A stretch of DNA of 64,000 bases, from positions 248,001 to 312,000 of the forward strand of contig NZ_WNXC01000001.1 of NCBI RefSeq assembly GCF_014172405.1, written 5' to 3'. The notes under the pieces were generated by a model. That model was given only the letters and a program-made list of their open reading frames with translations. It did no database searches and was not told the origin of the DNA. This document shows positions 45,334 to 53,734 of this stretch, piece after piece (the first letter of the stretch is position 1; the number at the start of each line of letters is the position of its first letter). Position numbers and translations under genes: made by a program. This DNA comes from Pedobacter gandavensis. Lineage in GTDB: Bacteria; Bacteroidota; Bacteroidia; Sphingobacteriales; Sphingobacteriaceae.

Positions 45334-46152
45334 ATGACATCTATAATAGTTAAAACAGAAATTTTAAGGTCTAGAAAAGGTGCCTCAAAGGCTACAGATA
45401 TTCCGGATGATGTTCTTGCTGGATTGAACAGGGGGATACTTGAAAGTGTAAACCTGACAGAGTGGTTGGCTGTAGATCATATGCAGTTGCTGGAAAACGT
45501 TCTTTCCTGCTACCCGGATCATTTAGCAGCTTGTAAAGCGCAAGTCGGGAAACCAGAGGCTATGAGTGTCAGGACGCTCATTGTTCAGATCAGTAACATA
45601 TTGTCAACTCGAATCGGAGCTGAGCCGGGATTGTTTGCTTACCTGGCTAACTATCCTTCTGATAGTGTCCGTTGCTGGGCTGTTTATATGGTTGGCTTAA
45701 ACAATGACCTGAATCTTAAGGAGAAATTTAAAGCGATTTACCCATTTGCAGCTGATCCTCATTTTGGGGTACGTGAACTTGCCTGGATGGCTATGCGAGA
45801 AGATATAGAAAGGAATTTGTTGGAAAGTATTGGGATTCTTGTGGGCTGGACCAGTTCTGCTGATGAAAATATTAGACGCTTCGTCACAGAAGCAACCCGT
45901 CCGCGTGGGGTATGGTGTAAGCAGTTAAAGGCTTTAATCACACAGCCTGATATAGCCATCAATTTACTGACTCCCTTAAAAGCGGATCCCTCAGCTTATG
46001 TACAGCTTTCTCTAGGTAATTGGTTAAATGATGCCGGTAAAAGTCAGCCAGAATGGGTGCTCAGACTTTGTAAATCATGGATAGATCAAGATCCCAATGA
46101 ACATACTTTAAAAATAGTGAAACGTGGGACCAGAAACCTCTCTTTTTCATGA
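45334..46152 (+). CDS. HEAT-like DNA alkylation repair-family protein (AlkD/AlkC-related)
   Basis: A 272-residue all-helical protein with tandem HEAT-like repeats. The stretch ENIRRFVTEATRPRG and the segment FGVRELAWMAMREDIERN resemble AlkD/AlkC-type glycosylases that excise positively charged alkylated bases without base flipping. A fully matching active-site Asp/Trp set cannot be confirmed by eye, so catalytic competence is uncertain. It is divergent from an HxlR regulator and convergent with the GH36 gene. It probably acts on DNA in the cytosol. Confidence 0.75.
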   Translation: MTSIIVKTEILRSRKGASKATDIPDDVLAGLNRGILESVNLTEWLAVDHMQLLENVLSCYPDHLAACKAQVGKPEAMSVRTLIVQISNILSTRIGAEPGLFAYLANYPSDSVRCWAVYMVGLNNDLNLKEKFKAIYPFAADPHFGVRELAWMAMREDIERNLLESIGILVGWTSSADENIRRFVTEATRPRGVWCKQLKALITQPDIAINLLTPLKADPSAYVQLSLGNWLNDAGKSQPEWVLRLCKSWIDQDPNEHTLKIVKRGTRNLSFS

Positions 46153-46176
46153 AAGGCGCCATTATAAAACAAAAAT

Positions 46177-46201
46177 GCCCAAAATCATCAAGATTTTGGG
46201 C
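46177..46201. terminator. Bidirectional terminator
   Basis: GCCCAAAATC (46177-46186) pairs with GATTTTGGGC (46192-46201) around a 5-base loop, with A/T-rich flanks. It lies between the convergent AlkD-like and GH36 genes. Confidence 0.82.
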
Positions 46202-46221
46202 AATGGAAAAGTTAGACTGAT

Positions 46222-48432
46222 CTATTTTACAGCTTCAATTTTTAATACCACACTGGTTCTACCCGAATTTACATCAGGATTAAACCCAACTTTAGTCAAG
46301 AAATCACCAGAGTAAACCTGATCGCTTTTTATGGTAGATTTTGTGCCTGGATAAAGGTTGATCTCCTGAATCCTATAATTCCTCGAAGGATCTAATCCTT
46401 TTAATGGAATTGGTAAACTGCTGTTTGCACCATACCTGTTGTTAACCAGGTAATTGAAAATCACACCCGAGGATTTATCTTCAGTTAGGTATAACATGGA
46501 AGCCACATTCGAAGTCCTTGGGTCTGATAAGCGGTATTGATCTCCCTGCCAAATGGTTGTTTTTAAGCCATCATAGTTTTTAATGGCCTCCTGACAAAAT
46601 TTAAGGTCATTCTCGGGCAGTTTGCTCACTACAATATCAAAACCCAATTTACCCATCATGGCCACATCCGTACGGAATTTTATCGGCTGTTTACCCCAAT
46701 CCGTCACATGATTAGAACTGGCTATGGCAGGATAAAAATAGGAGTATTCCCATTGCATAAAAACACGTTCCAGTGGATCGGTATTGTCACTAGGCCAGAA
46801 TTCTGTGAAATATTGTAAGGCTCCATAATCGACCCTTCCGCCACCACCAGAACAGAGCATCATCGGTACCTTTGGATATTTGGCCCTGATTCTCTCTAAT
46901 ACTTTATATAGACCTCGGACATACTCAATATAAAAATGGTCCTGGTTTTTAAGTGTTGCAGAATGGGCATTGTAAATTACCGCATTGCAATCCCATTTGA
47001 TGTACGCAAGCTCCGGATTTTTTGTAAACAAATCATCCACCACACCATACACGAAATCCTGAACTTTTGGATTGCTTAAGTCTAGTGCCAACTGATTTCT
47101 GAAATAATGTTCTGCCCTTTTTGGTTGCTTAACTACCCAATCCGGGTGTTGCTCATAAAGCTCACTTTTCGGATTTACCATTTCTGGCTCTATCCAAATT
47201 CCAAATTTCACCTGATTCTGTTTGGCTTCTCTTACCAATGAAGAAATTCCATTCGGCAGTTTCTTTTTATTCTCCTGCCAATCCCCTAAACCAGCAACAT
47301 CGCCATTACGAGGATATTTGTTGGCAAACCAGCCATCGTCTAGTAAAAATAACTCCACACCTAGTTTCTTGGTGTCCTTTAATAGGTCGGCCAACTTGTT
47401 TTCATTGAAGTCAAAATAAGTAGCTTCCCAGTTGTTAAGCAAGGTTAACCGATTTCCTTTTCCATCCAGCAACTTGTAATTTCTAGCCCAGTTGTGCAGA
47501 TTCCTGCTGGCTACACCTTTTCCCTGAGTGGAAAGCGTATACAAAAATACAGGTGTAACAAATTCCTCATTTGCTTTTAAAGTGTAAGGGGAGGCATAGT
47601 TGTTTATTCCTGAAATGATACGCAGGTTATCCTGATAATCTACCTCCAGATCTGTGCGGAAATTCCCACTATAGGCCAAGCTCCCAAACAATACGGTGCC
47701 TTCATCTTCCGTTGCTGGCTTATTTAAGGAAACCATAAATACCGGAGGTTGAAAAAGATCCGCACGCGTGCCTAATTTGGAATCTAAGGTTTTAATGCCA
47801 TGGCTAAGCTTCGATTCTTCAGGCTGCATTTCCATAGCCCAGTCACCATGATACTGGTTTAAATAGAAGTTACCACCTTTTAAATATAAATTGGCGGAAG
47901 CATACTTATGTAAGGTAACGTTGCCTTTTTCCCCGTGACTAATGGTCGACCATTGTTCTATGACGTCCTCCTTAAAGTAAATTTTATAATGAAGGGTAAC
48001 CTTGAAATCATAAACCGGATCTTTTAAAAAGATATTCAGTAAGGAGACATTATCACTGAGGGTTTTCAACTCATGACTCACATAAGTCAAGTCCAGCGAG
48101 TTATTGCCATCTGCATGGGTAACCGTTATCGCAGGTTCTAATAAATTCCTTGAGCCGGAAGGTGTATATACAGCATTCAATACTCCGGTGTAATCGGGGC
48201 TCTGTTTAGACTGAGCTGGTACTTGTGCATATTCTTGTGGCCTGGCTAGTTTCTTTCCAAAGTAAATGGTACCAAGGTGGTTATCTTTGTCGGTCTGAAA
48301 AACCAAGGCATTGTGCTGTGTTTCTATAGGTATAGTTAGCGATTGTGCTATTGATTTAGAAGTAAAACACAGGGATGTAGCGAGTACTAAAGAATAGGAC
48401 AGGGCTCTGGTCTTCAATCGGATTTTAAACAT
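46222..48432 (-). CDS. GH36 alpha-galactosidase
   Basis: A 736-residue exported glycosidase (signal SLVLATSLCFTSKSIAQ). A beta-sandwich domain occupies about 30-310, then a TIM barrel with LFLLDDGWF, FGIWIEPEMVNP and the nucleophile Asp481 in YIKWDCN. The acid/base is Asp549 in FWPSDNTDPLER. A C-terminal beta domain follows. The spacing agrees with GH36 enzymes, which release alpha-galactose from melibiose, raffinose or glycans. It is the last gene of the leftward fucose cluster (82-base gap to SDR). The link to fucose suggests fucosylated, galactose-capped substrates, which is inference. Confidence 0.93.
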   Translation of the reverse strand: MFKIRLKTRALSYSLVLATSLCFTSKSIAQSLTIPIETQHNALVFQTDKDNHLGTIYFGKKLARPQEYAQVPAQSKQSPDYTGVLNAVYTPSGSRNLLEPAITVTHADGNNSLDLTYVSHELKTLSDNVSLLNIFLKDPVYDFKVTLHYKIYFKEDVIEQWSTISHGEKGNVTLHKYASANLYLKGGNFYLNQYHGDWAMEMQPEESKLSHGIKTLDSKLGTRADLFQPPVFMVSLNKPATEDEGTVLFGSLAYSGNFRTDLEVDYQDNLRIISGINNYASPYTLKANEEFVTPVFLYTLSTQGKGVASRNLHNWARNYKLLDGKGNRLTLLNNWEATYFDFNENKLADLLKDTKKLGVELFLLDDGWFANKYPRNGDVAGLGDWQENKKKLPNGISSLVREAKQNQVKFGIWIEPEMVNPKSELYEQHPDWVVKQPKRAEHYFRNQLALDLSNPKVQDFVYGVVDDLFTKNPELAYIKWDCNAVIYNAHSATLKNQDHFYIEYVRGLYKVLERIRAKYPKVPMMLCSGGGGRVDYGALQYFTEFWPSDNTDPLERVFMQWEYSYFYPAIASSNHVTDWGKQPIKFRTDVAMMGKLGFDIVVSKLPENDLKFCQEAIKNYDGLKTTIWQGDQYRLSDPRTSNVASMLYLTEDKSSGVIFNYLVNNRYGANSSLPIPLKGLDPSRNYRIQEINLYPGTKSTIKSDQVYSGDFLTKVGFNPDVNSGRTSVVLKIEAVK

Positions 48433-48514
48433 TGTAAATTTGGTTGTAAGGAGGATTTATTGGAACTAAATATATGTAGTTCCAATAAATTATCAGGAAA
48501 AAATATCGAATAAC

Positions 48515-49288
48515 TTAAGCCTGAGTTCTTCGATAGCCCAACTCTGCTCCACCACTAACCGCAAGGGTAGTCCCGGTGATGAACCTTGCTTGATGGGAAA
48601 GTAAAAATACACAGGCATCAGCAATGGCATCTCCCTCCGGACAATAGCCCAGCGGATGGATGTCATCCAGGTATTTTTCTATCGCATGTGCATTGGGTTG
48701 CTCTTGACTCCAATCACGTAACATAGGCGTCCATACGCCTGCAGGCATCACTGCATTGACGCGGATTTTATCTTTTGCATAATCCAATGCCATGGATTTG
48801 GTTAAGGCGTTCATGCCTCCTTTGGTGGCAGTATAAGCGGCATGGTTCTCCTGTCCGATTTCTCCAACCAGACTGCTGGTGTTGAGGATACAGCCCTTGC
48901 TTTCTTGCAAGGCTTTAAATCCAAAACGCGTGGTCAACAGCACGCTTTTCAAATTTACATTCATCAAGTGATCCCATTCTTCATCACTGGTTTCATGGAG
49001 CGGTTTAGAAGGAGAAGCAATGCCTGCATTGTTATGGATGGCGTCAATTCTGCCATACCTCTCCAGGGTTTTTTGCATCGCTTTTTCTACTTGTAAAGCA
49101 TTGGAAACGTCACAGGTGATTCCCAAATGTTTACTGCCCAATAGGTCAATCGCAACTGCAATCGGAGCAGCAACATTTGCGGCGATGACCACAATAGCGC
49201 CTTCTTTTGAATAGGCTTTAGCGCATTCCAGACCAATGCCCATAGATCCTCCGCTGAGGAAAATAACTTTATCGGATAATAATTGCAT
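48515..49288 (-). CDS. SDR dehydrogenase (L-fucose or KDF dehydrogenase candidate)
   Basis: A 257-residue short-chain dehydrogenase. The NAD(P)-binding motif is SGGSMGIG (TGxxxGIG is usual), followed by HNNAG and the catalytic YTATK (Tyr-x3-Lys) with Ser from NTSSLVG. Its place beside L-fuconate dehydratase suggests it is either L-fucose dehydrogenase, which starts the non-phosphorylative route, or 2-keto-3-deoxy-L-fuconate dehydrogenase, which follows the dehydratase. The ERYGRIDAIHNNAGIASPSK segment is similar to HSD17B14-like fucose dehydrogenases. It lies 13 bases after the mutarotase. Confidence 0.88.
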   Translation of the reverse strand: MQLLSDKVIFLSGGSMGIGLECAKAYSKEGAIVVIAANVAAPIAVAIDLLGSKHLGITCDVSNALQVEKAMQKTLERYGRIDAIHNNAGIASPSKPLHETSDEEWDHLMNVNLKSVLLTTRFGFKALQESKGCILNTSSLVGEIGQENHAAYTATKGGMNALTKSMALDYAKDKIRVNAVMPAGVWTPMLRDWSQEQPNAHAIEKYLDDIHPLGYCPEGDAIADACVFLLSHQARFITGTTLAVSGGAELGYRRTQA

Positions 49289-49301
49289 ATAATTTTTGCG
49301 C

Positions 49302-49712
49302 TTAATTTGTATGGAATACTTCTTCCATATGGGTCCATATTTCGTTCTTTGCTGCTGCTTCCGGGAGTGGCTGCTGACAAGGGTCGGTTTCCTTCCACCA
49401 ACGTTGGGTAGTCGGATCCGCCGCCATCTTTTTCATATCTCCATCAAAGTCCACTCCTGTATATTCGAAATAGCTAAACAGGTAATAGTCGCCCTTTATT
49501 TTTTGGAGATAAATGGAGTAGTTCTCAATATGACAGTCCTTGATTTTTTTCAAAACCTCTGGCCATGCATTTGCATGTAATGCTTTGTACGCAGCTAGTT
49601 TATCTGCTTTTAACCCGGTTACCGAAGCAAAGCGTCTGACCGGTTTAGTTTCTCTTTGGCAAGCAGAAAGGAATAACCCTGCGAGCAATACTAGGATGAT
49701 CTTTAATTTCAT
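49302..49712 (-). CDS. Lipoprotein L-rhamnose/L-fucose mutarotase family (RhaM-like)
   Basis: A 136-residue sugar mutarotase with a lipoprotein signal (LVLLAGLFLSAC, lipidated Cys). It would sit in the envelope, unlike cytosolic RhaM. Conserved RhaM features include the opening RRFASVTGLKADKLAAY, HANAWPEV, NYSIYL and WWKETDPCQQP, including His, Tyr and Trp residues that bind the sugar. ATG 49712 gives the clean lipobox; 49742 is the first ATG of the frame. It starts four bases after the symporter stop. It should interconvert alpha and beta anomers of L-fucose (or rhamnose) next to the transporter. Confidence 0.9.
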   Translation of the reverse strand: MKLKIILVLLAGLFLSACQRETKPVRRFASVTGLKADKLAAYKALHANAWPEVLKKIKDCHIENYSIYLQKIKGDYYLFSYFEYTGVDFDGDMKKMAADPTTQRWWKETDPCQQPLPEAAAKNEIWTHMEEVFHTN

Positions 49713-49716
49713 GTTT

Positions 49717-51360
49717 CTACCTGAAAATATAATATAATACACCGGTCACCGCGAGCAGGATTGCTGACAATAATTTGTAATTCCCGATGCCTTTCCATGC
49801 CGGTCCTTGTAAAGGTTCCCAAGGTGTTTTCCAGTACAATTTGGAACTTTCTGCAGTATGCTGAACCGGGTACACATAAGAAAAAACGACCTGAATCAAG
49901 ACGCAGGTACAGAACAGGTAAAAGGCCATCATCATGAAGGGAATATGCCCAATCAAAGAAGCCGGGAAAAGTTTGTTAATGGCAAATACAATGACACCCA
50001 GACTGGAGCCAATCCAAAGGGTGAGTTTTGCCGATGTTGCAGAAGCTCCTTTCCAAAATACACCCAATAAAAATACACAGGTAATTGGTGGCGCAATGTG
50101 GGCAATAATGTCATTGATGCCGCTAAATATACTCTCATATCTGTTGAGTAAAGGCAACAATCCAAGGGAGAAGACCAACGCAATTCCAGCAGCAATCTTT
50201 CCTACCCGAATCAGTTGTTTGTCTGTGGCAGCAGGTTTGTAACGCTGGTACATATCGTAGCTGACCATGGTGGATATGGAGTTTAGCGCACCAGAGACCT
50301 GACTCATCAAGCCGGATAATAAAGCGGCCACCAATACACCTACCAATCCGGAAGGTAACAACTGGGTAATCATCAAGGTATAAATCCCTTTGGAGTTCAC
50401 ATTTCCTTTGTCGTCCAAACCCAGACTACTGATGTCCAGGTGTCCGGATTTCGAAAGCGTATAAGCGAAAAGTCCAGGCAATACAAAGATGAAAACAGGT
50501 AATAATTTAATGAATCCACAGAATAATGGGCCAACCCGGGCATGGTTTTCATCTTTTGCACCGAGTACCCGTTGTACGATGGTTTGATCGGCACACCAAT
50601 ACCAGATGCCCAATATCGGATAGCCTAAAAATACCGTATACCAGGGCATTCCACTACGGTCGCCATGCGGGCGCAACATGGAAAGCTTGTCCATCTCCTG
50701 GTTTTCTTTAAGGACGGCAGTCATCTGTTCCCAACCACCCATCTTATGAAAAGCGGCATAGCTGATGATGAAAGCCCCCGAAAGGAGCACCACGGTTTGA
50801 ATAGATTCTGTAACCACCACCGCTTTCAATCCGCCTACAATTGTATAAGTGGCGGTAATGACACAGATTACAATAATGCTCAGGTACATGTTTAATCCAA
50901 AGAGTGTTTTGAGTACAATACCTCCAGCCAGCATAGAAAATGCAATGTGGATGATGATGGCAGAAACCACAGAGATGATGGCCAGCCAGTCTCTACTGGA
51001 TCGGTCATAACGCTTCTCCAAAAAATCGGGTAGGGTAGCCACTCCTGATTTGATGTAAAATGGTACAAAAAATAAGGATAGCAAAATGAGGGTAAATGCA
51101 GCCATCCATTCAAAATTGCCATTCAGCAAACCACTGTCAAAACCACTCTGTGCCAGACTAACGAGGTGCACGGTGGAAATGTTCGTGGCAAATAAGGCCA
51201 GTCCGATTGCAGGCCATTTTAAGGTCTTGCCAGCCAGAAAATATTCGCCGGCAGCGTTGTCCTTACTTTTTCGGCGATGCCGGATTCCGGCCCATAAGCC
51301 GATAGCCAGAATACCAAGGATGTATAAAATGCTAATGCCTAAGTCTAGAGAATTTAACAT
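49717..51360 (-). CDS. Sodium:solute symporter, probable L-fucose transporter
   Basis: A 547-residue inner-membrane SSS-family transporter with about 14 helices. It starts ISILYILGILAIGLWAG and includes ATNISTVHLVSLAQSGF, ITATYTIVGGLKAVVVTE and the sodium-site region LSGLMSQVSGALNSISTMV typical of SGLT-like proteins. It lies 13 bases after L-fuconate dehydratase and four before the lipoprotein mutarotase. The substrate is therefore probably L-fucose or a related deoxysugar, transported with sodium. Confidence 0.92.
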   Translation of the reverse strand: MLNSLDLGISILYILGILAIGLWAGIRHRRKSKDNAAGEYFLAGKTLKWPAIGLALFATNISTVHLVSLAQSGFDSGLLNGNFEWMAAFTLILLSLFFVPFYIKSGVATLPDFLEKRYDRSSRDWLAIISVVSAIIIHIAFSMLAGGIVLKTLFGLNMYLSIIVICVITATYTIVGGLKAVVVTESIQTVVLLSGAFIISYAAFHKMGGWEQMTAVLKENQEMDKLSMLRPHGDRSGMPWYTVFLGYPILGIWYWCADQTIVQRVLGAKDENHARVGPLFCGFIKLLPVFIFVLPGLFAYTLSKSGHLDISSLGLDDKGNVNSKGIYTLMITQLLPSGLVGVLVAALLSGLMSQVSGALNSISTMVSYDMYQRYKPAATDKQLIRVGKIAAGIALVFSLGLLPLLNRYESIFSGINDIIAHIAPPITCVFLLGVFWKGASATSAKLTLWIGSSLGVIVFAINKLFPASLIGHIPFMMMAFYLFCTCVLIQVVFSYVYPVQHTAESSKLYWKTPWEPLQGPAWKGIGNYKLLSAILLAVTGVLYYIFR

Positions 51361-51373
51361 ATGATTTTCCGGA

Positions 51374-52603
51374 TTAATTCAATGATTTTAAATCGCAGCT
51401 ACTTCCAGGCTCCATCGGTGTCTGATATACACCCGATTGAATTTTAACCGGATGAACAAAATGAGGCTGTAAATGTGGGATGTGCTCCAGAAATAAGGCT
51501 TCGTGCCCCATAGAAATGTGGTTAAACAAAACCAGGTGTTGATGCAATTGCCCCATGTCGCCAACATGTGGTACGACAGGGATATTGAATTTGCGACACA
51601 ACAAACTCACCGTTATAAATTCACTCACACCACCTACGCGAACGGCATCAACCTGCATAAAACCCGCAGATCCAGTTTGTAAATAATTCTTAAAGATGAT
51701 GCGGTTGGGTACATGTTCTCCCAAAGCAAGCTTTGTTGGGGCAATTGCCTTCGCCAAAGTCGCATGGGCAAGCACATCATCAGGATGGGTAGGTTCCTCA
51801 ATCCAGTAAGGGTTCATACTTTGCAGCGAGCTACAGATTTTAATCGCTTGTGGCAAGGTCCATTGTTGGTTGGCATCCAGCATGACTTTAATATCTGCTC
51901 CAGCCACTTCACGGACAATATGCGCCCTTCTGATGTCGCGCTCCGGGTCAGTGCTGCCTACTTTGAGCTTCATGGCGGTAAAGCCCTCCGCTACAGCTTT
52001 TTTACAGTTCTCACGGACTTTCTCATCCGGATAGTTGAACCAGCCAATAGAAGTGTCGTATCCAGGATATCCGGCTTCAATGATACCAAGGCGTTCCGAT
52101 TTGCTGTTGATATTGCTTTGCAATAGGGCCAAGGCTTGCTCCCGGGTCAGTTCATCTTCCAGGTAGGAAAGGTCAAGGGTATTCAGGATTTCCTGAGCAG
52201 ATAAGTCCGTCAGGAGTTTCCACAAAGGAACACCTCTTTTTTTTGCCCATAAATCATAACAGGCATTGGTTACGGAGGCCAGCGCCAGGTGGACGACGCC
52301 TTTATGTGGACCTAGCCAGCGGAATTGTTGCTCATTAGAAAACTGATGGAAAACAGCACCAAAATTGGCCATTAATTCTTCAATATCTTTTCCTTTCAGC
52401 TGTTCCGCATAAAAAGCAGCAGCTTTACAAACCAGGTCATTCCCTTCCCCCAGTGTAAAGGCAAAGCCGGTTCCCACAAGGCCACTGTCGTCAAGGAGAT
52501 TGGTGACCGCATAAGAGTAAATGGGATCGCGATGAATGGCATCACTGCCAGCACCTTTACCCAAGGGAAATCTGGCATCATTAATTTGTATTTTGGTAAT
52601 CAT
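51374..52603 (-). CDS. fucD: L-fuconate dehydratase
   Basis: A 409-residue enolase-superfamily enzyme. Catalytic features are Lys212/Lys214 (MKLKVGS), Asp243 (LDANQQW), Glu269/Glu270 (IEEPTHPDD), Glu296-His297 (LGEHVPN) and His346 (PHVGDMGQLHQH). These follow the order known from Xanthomonas L-fuconate dehydratase. It dehydrates L-fuconate to 2-keto-3-deoxy-L-fuconate in the cytosol, with Mg2+. It begins the structural part of a leftward operon whose AraC regulator lies 93 bases upstream. Confidence 0.93.
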   Translation of the reverse strand: MITKIQINDARFPLGKGAGSDAIHRDPIYSYAVTNLLDDSGLVGTGFAFTLGEGNDLVCKAAAFYAEQLKGKDIEELMANFGAVFHQFSNEQQFRWLGPHKGVVHLALASVTNACYDLWAKKRGVPLWKLLTDLSAQEILNTLDLSYLEDELTREQALALLQSNINSKSERLGIIEAGYPGYDTSIGWFNYPDEKVRENCKKAVAEGFTAMKLKVGSTDPERDIRRAHIVREVAGADIKVMLDANQQWTLPQAIKICSSLQSMNPYWIEEPTHPDDVLAHATLAKAIAPTKLALGEHVPNRIIFKNYLQTGSAGFMQVDAVRVGGVSEFITVSLLCRKFNIPVVPHVGDMGQLHQHLVLFNHISMGHEALFLEHIPHLQPHFVHPVKIQSGVYQTPMEPGSSCDLKSLN

Positions 52604-52696
52604 GGTTTAGGCTTTGGTTTAGGAAAGCCTAAATTATTGCCTTTATCCTCAGGGAACAATGAATTATTCTTTGGTTTTCATGGATTATTAGCCGAT

Positions 52697-53542
52697 TTAA
52701 CTTTTATACTGCTTTCTGTATTGTGATGGGGTCGTGTTTGTCACCACTTTAAATTGTTTGCTAAAGTTTGCCCAGCTGTTATATCCACTAGAATAACATA
52801 TTTCTAAAACAGGTCGCTCGGTCTCTCTCAGGAGCTTACAGGCCTGTCCAATTCGCAGCTCCTTGATGAAATCAAAATAACTTTTCTTGATGTTCCGTTT
52901 AAAGAAACGACAAAATGCAGGAACAGACATGCGTGTAACGCCAGCGATCTCATTTAAGGAGATGGGATTTAGAAAATGCTTGAAGGAATAGTCGATGATG
53001 GTTTCAATAACCGAATTTTCTTCCTTGCTATTCATTGTGCCAGAAGCTATGGTCAGCACTTTTTGTTCTGTTGATACACTGATTTTCTGCAAACAGTTCA
53101 ATAAGAGCAATACCCGTTCAATGCCTTGGGCATATTCCAGTTGTTTGATGAGCAAGGCGATCTCTTTAGCGAGGCCAGCTCGAAATTGAATACCTGTATT
53201 CTTGTCTGCCAATAACCGCGTCACATTTTTAATTTCTGGTAAGGATAAAAATCCTGCTCCCATAAAGTCTGTTAAAAAATGAATAACAATGGCACTTCCA
53301 ATTGTTTTTACATTCGACTTTCTAAACCAGTGTGGTACGTTTGGATTGAGTAAAAACACATCCCCAGGTTGATATTCTCCAATATAATCGCCAATCAGTG
53401 CAGTACCATTTCCTTCCGTGATGAGAATTAATTCACATTCCAGGTGCTTGTGCCAGGCCGTTTCAAAATTTGGCGTGGTGTAAGTCCGACAAGCAAAAGA
53501 GTGATGCTCTTCAACATAAATTTTCTGAATTAATGTTTTCAT
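52697..53542 (-). CDS. AraC-family regulator of the fucose operon
   Basis: A 281-residue activator. The N-terminal cupin-like sugar-binding domain (about 10-150) has GTALIGDYIGEYQPGDVFLL and NVPHWF. The C-terminal two-helix-turn-helix unit (about 185-280) has ISLNEIAGVTRMSVPAFCRF and LEICYSSGYNSWANFSKQF. It is first on the fucose strand, so it should sense L-fucose or an intermediate. It is divergent from the GMC oxidoreductase gene; half-sites TTCAACTG and CAGTTGAA lie in the shared region. Confidence 0.92.
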   Translation of the reverse strand: MKTLIQKIYVEEHHSFACRTYTTPNFETAWHKHLECELILITEGNGTALIGDYIGEYQPGDVFLLNPNVPHWFRKSNVKTIGSAIVIHFLTDFMGAGFLSLPEIKNVTRLLADKNTGIQFRAGLAKEIALLIKQLEYAQGIERVLLLLNCLQKISVSTEQKVLTIASGTMNSKEENSVIETIIDYSFKHFLNPISLNEIAGVTRMSVPAFCRFFKRNIKKSYFDFIKELRIGQACKLLRETERPVLEICYSSGYNSWANFSKQFKVVTNTTPSQYRKQYKS

Positions 53543-53572
53543 TAAGCTGATTTTTTGCGTTATTCAACTGCT

Positions 53573-53648
53573 ATTATCACCTAAAGTAGTGCTATTTAAG
53601 TGAATTATTGATCAGATAGCGTATTTTTTATCATAAATAACAGTTGAA
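53573..53648. promoter_or_regulatory. Dyad half-sites in divergent AraC/GMC intergenic region
   Basis: TTCAACTG (53573-53580) and CAGTTGAA (53641-53648) are exact inverted copies separated by 60 bases. The arrangement could be paired AraC-type operator half-sites controlling both directions, or coincidence. Confidence 0.3.
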
Positions 53649-53734
53649 CGGGGTTCTTGTAATTCGGTAGATTTAAAATTCAACGAAACACACCAAATGT
53701 AATTGTATGAATGAAACTCTAATCACTGCGGATT

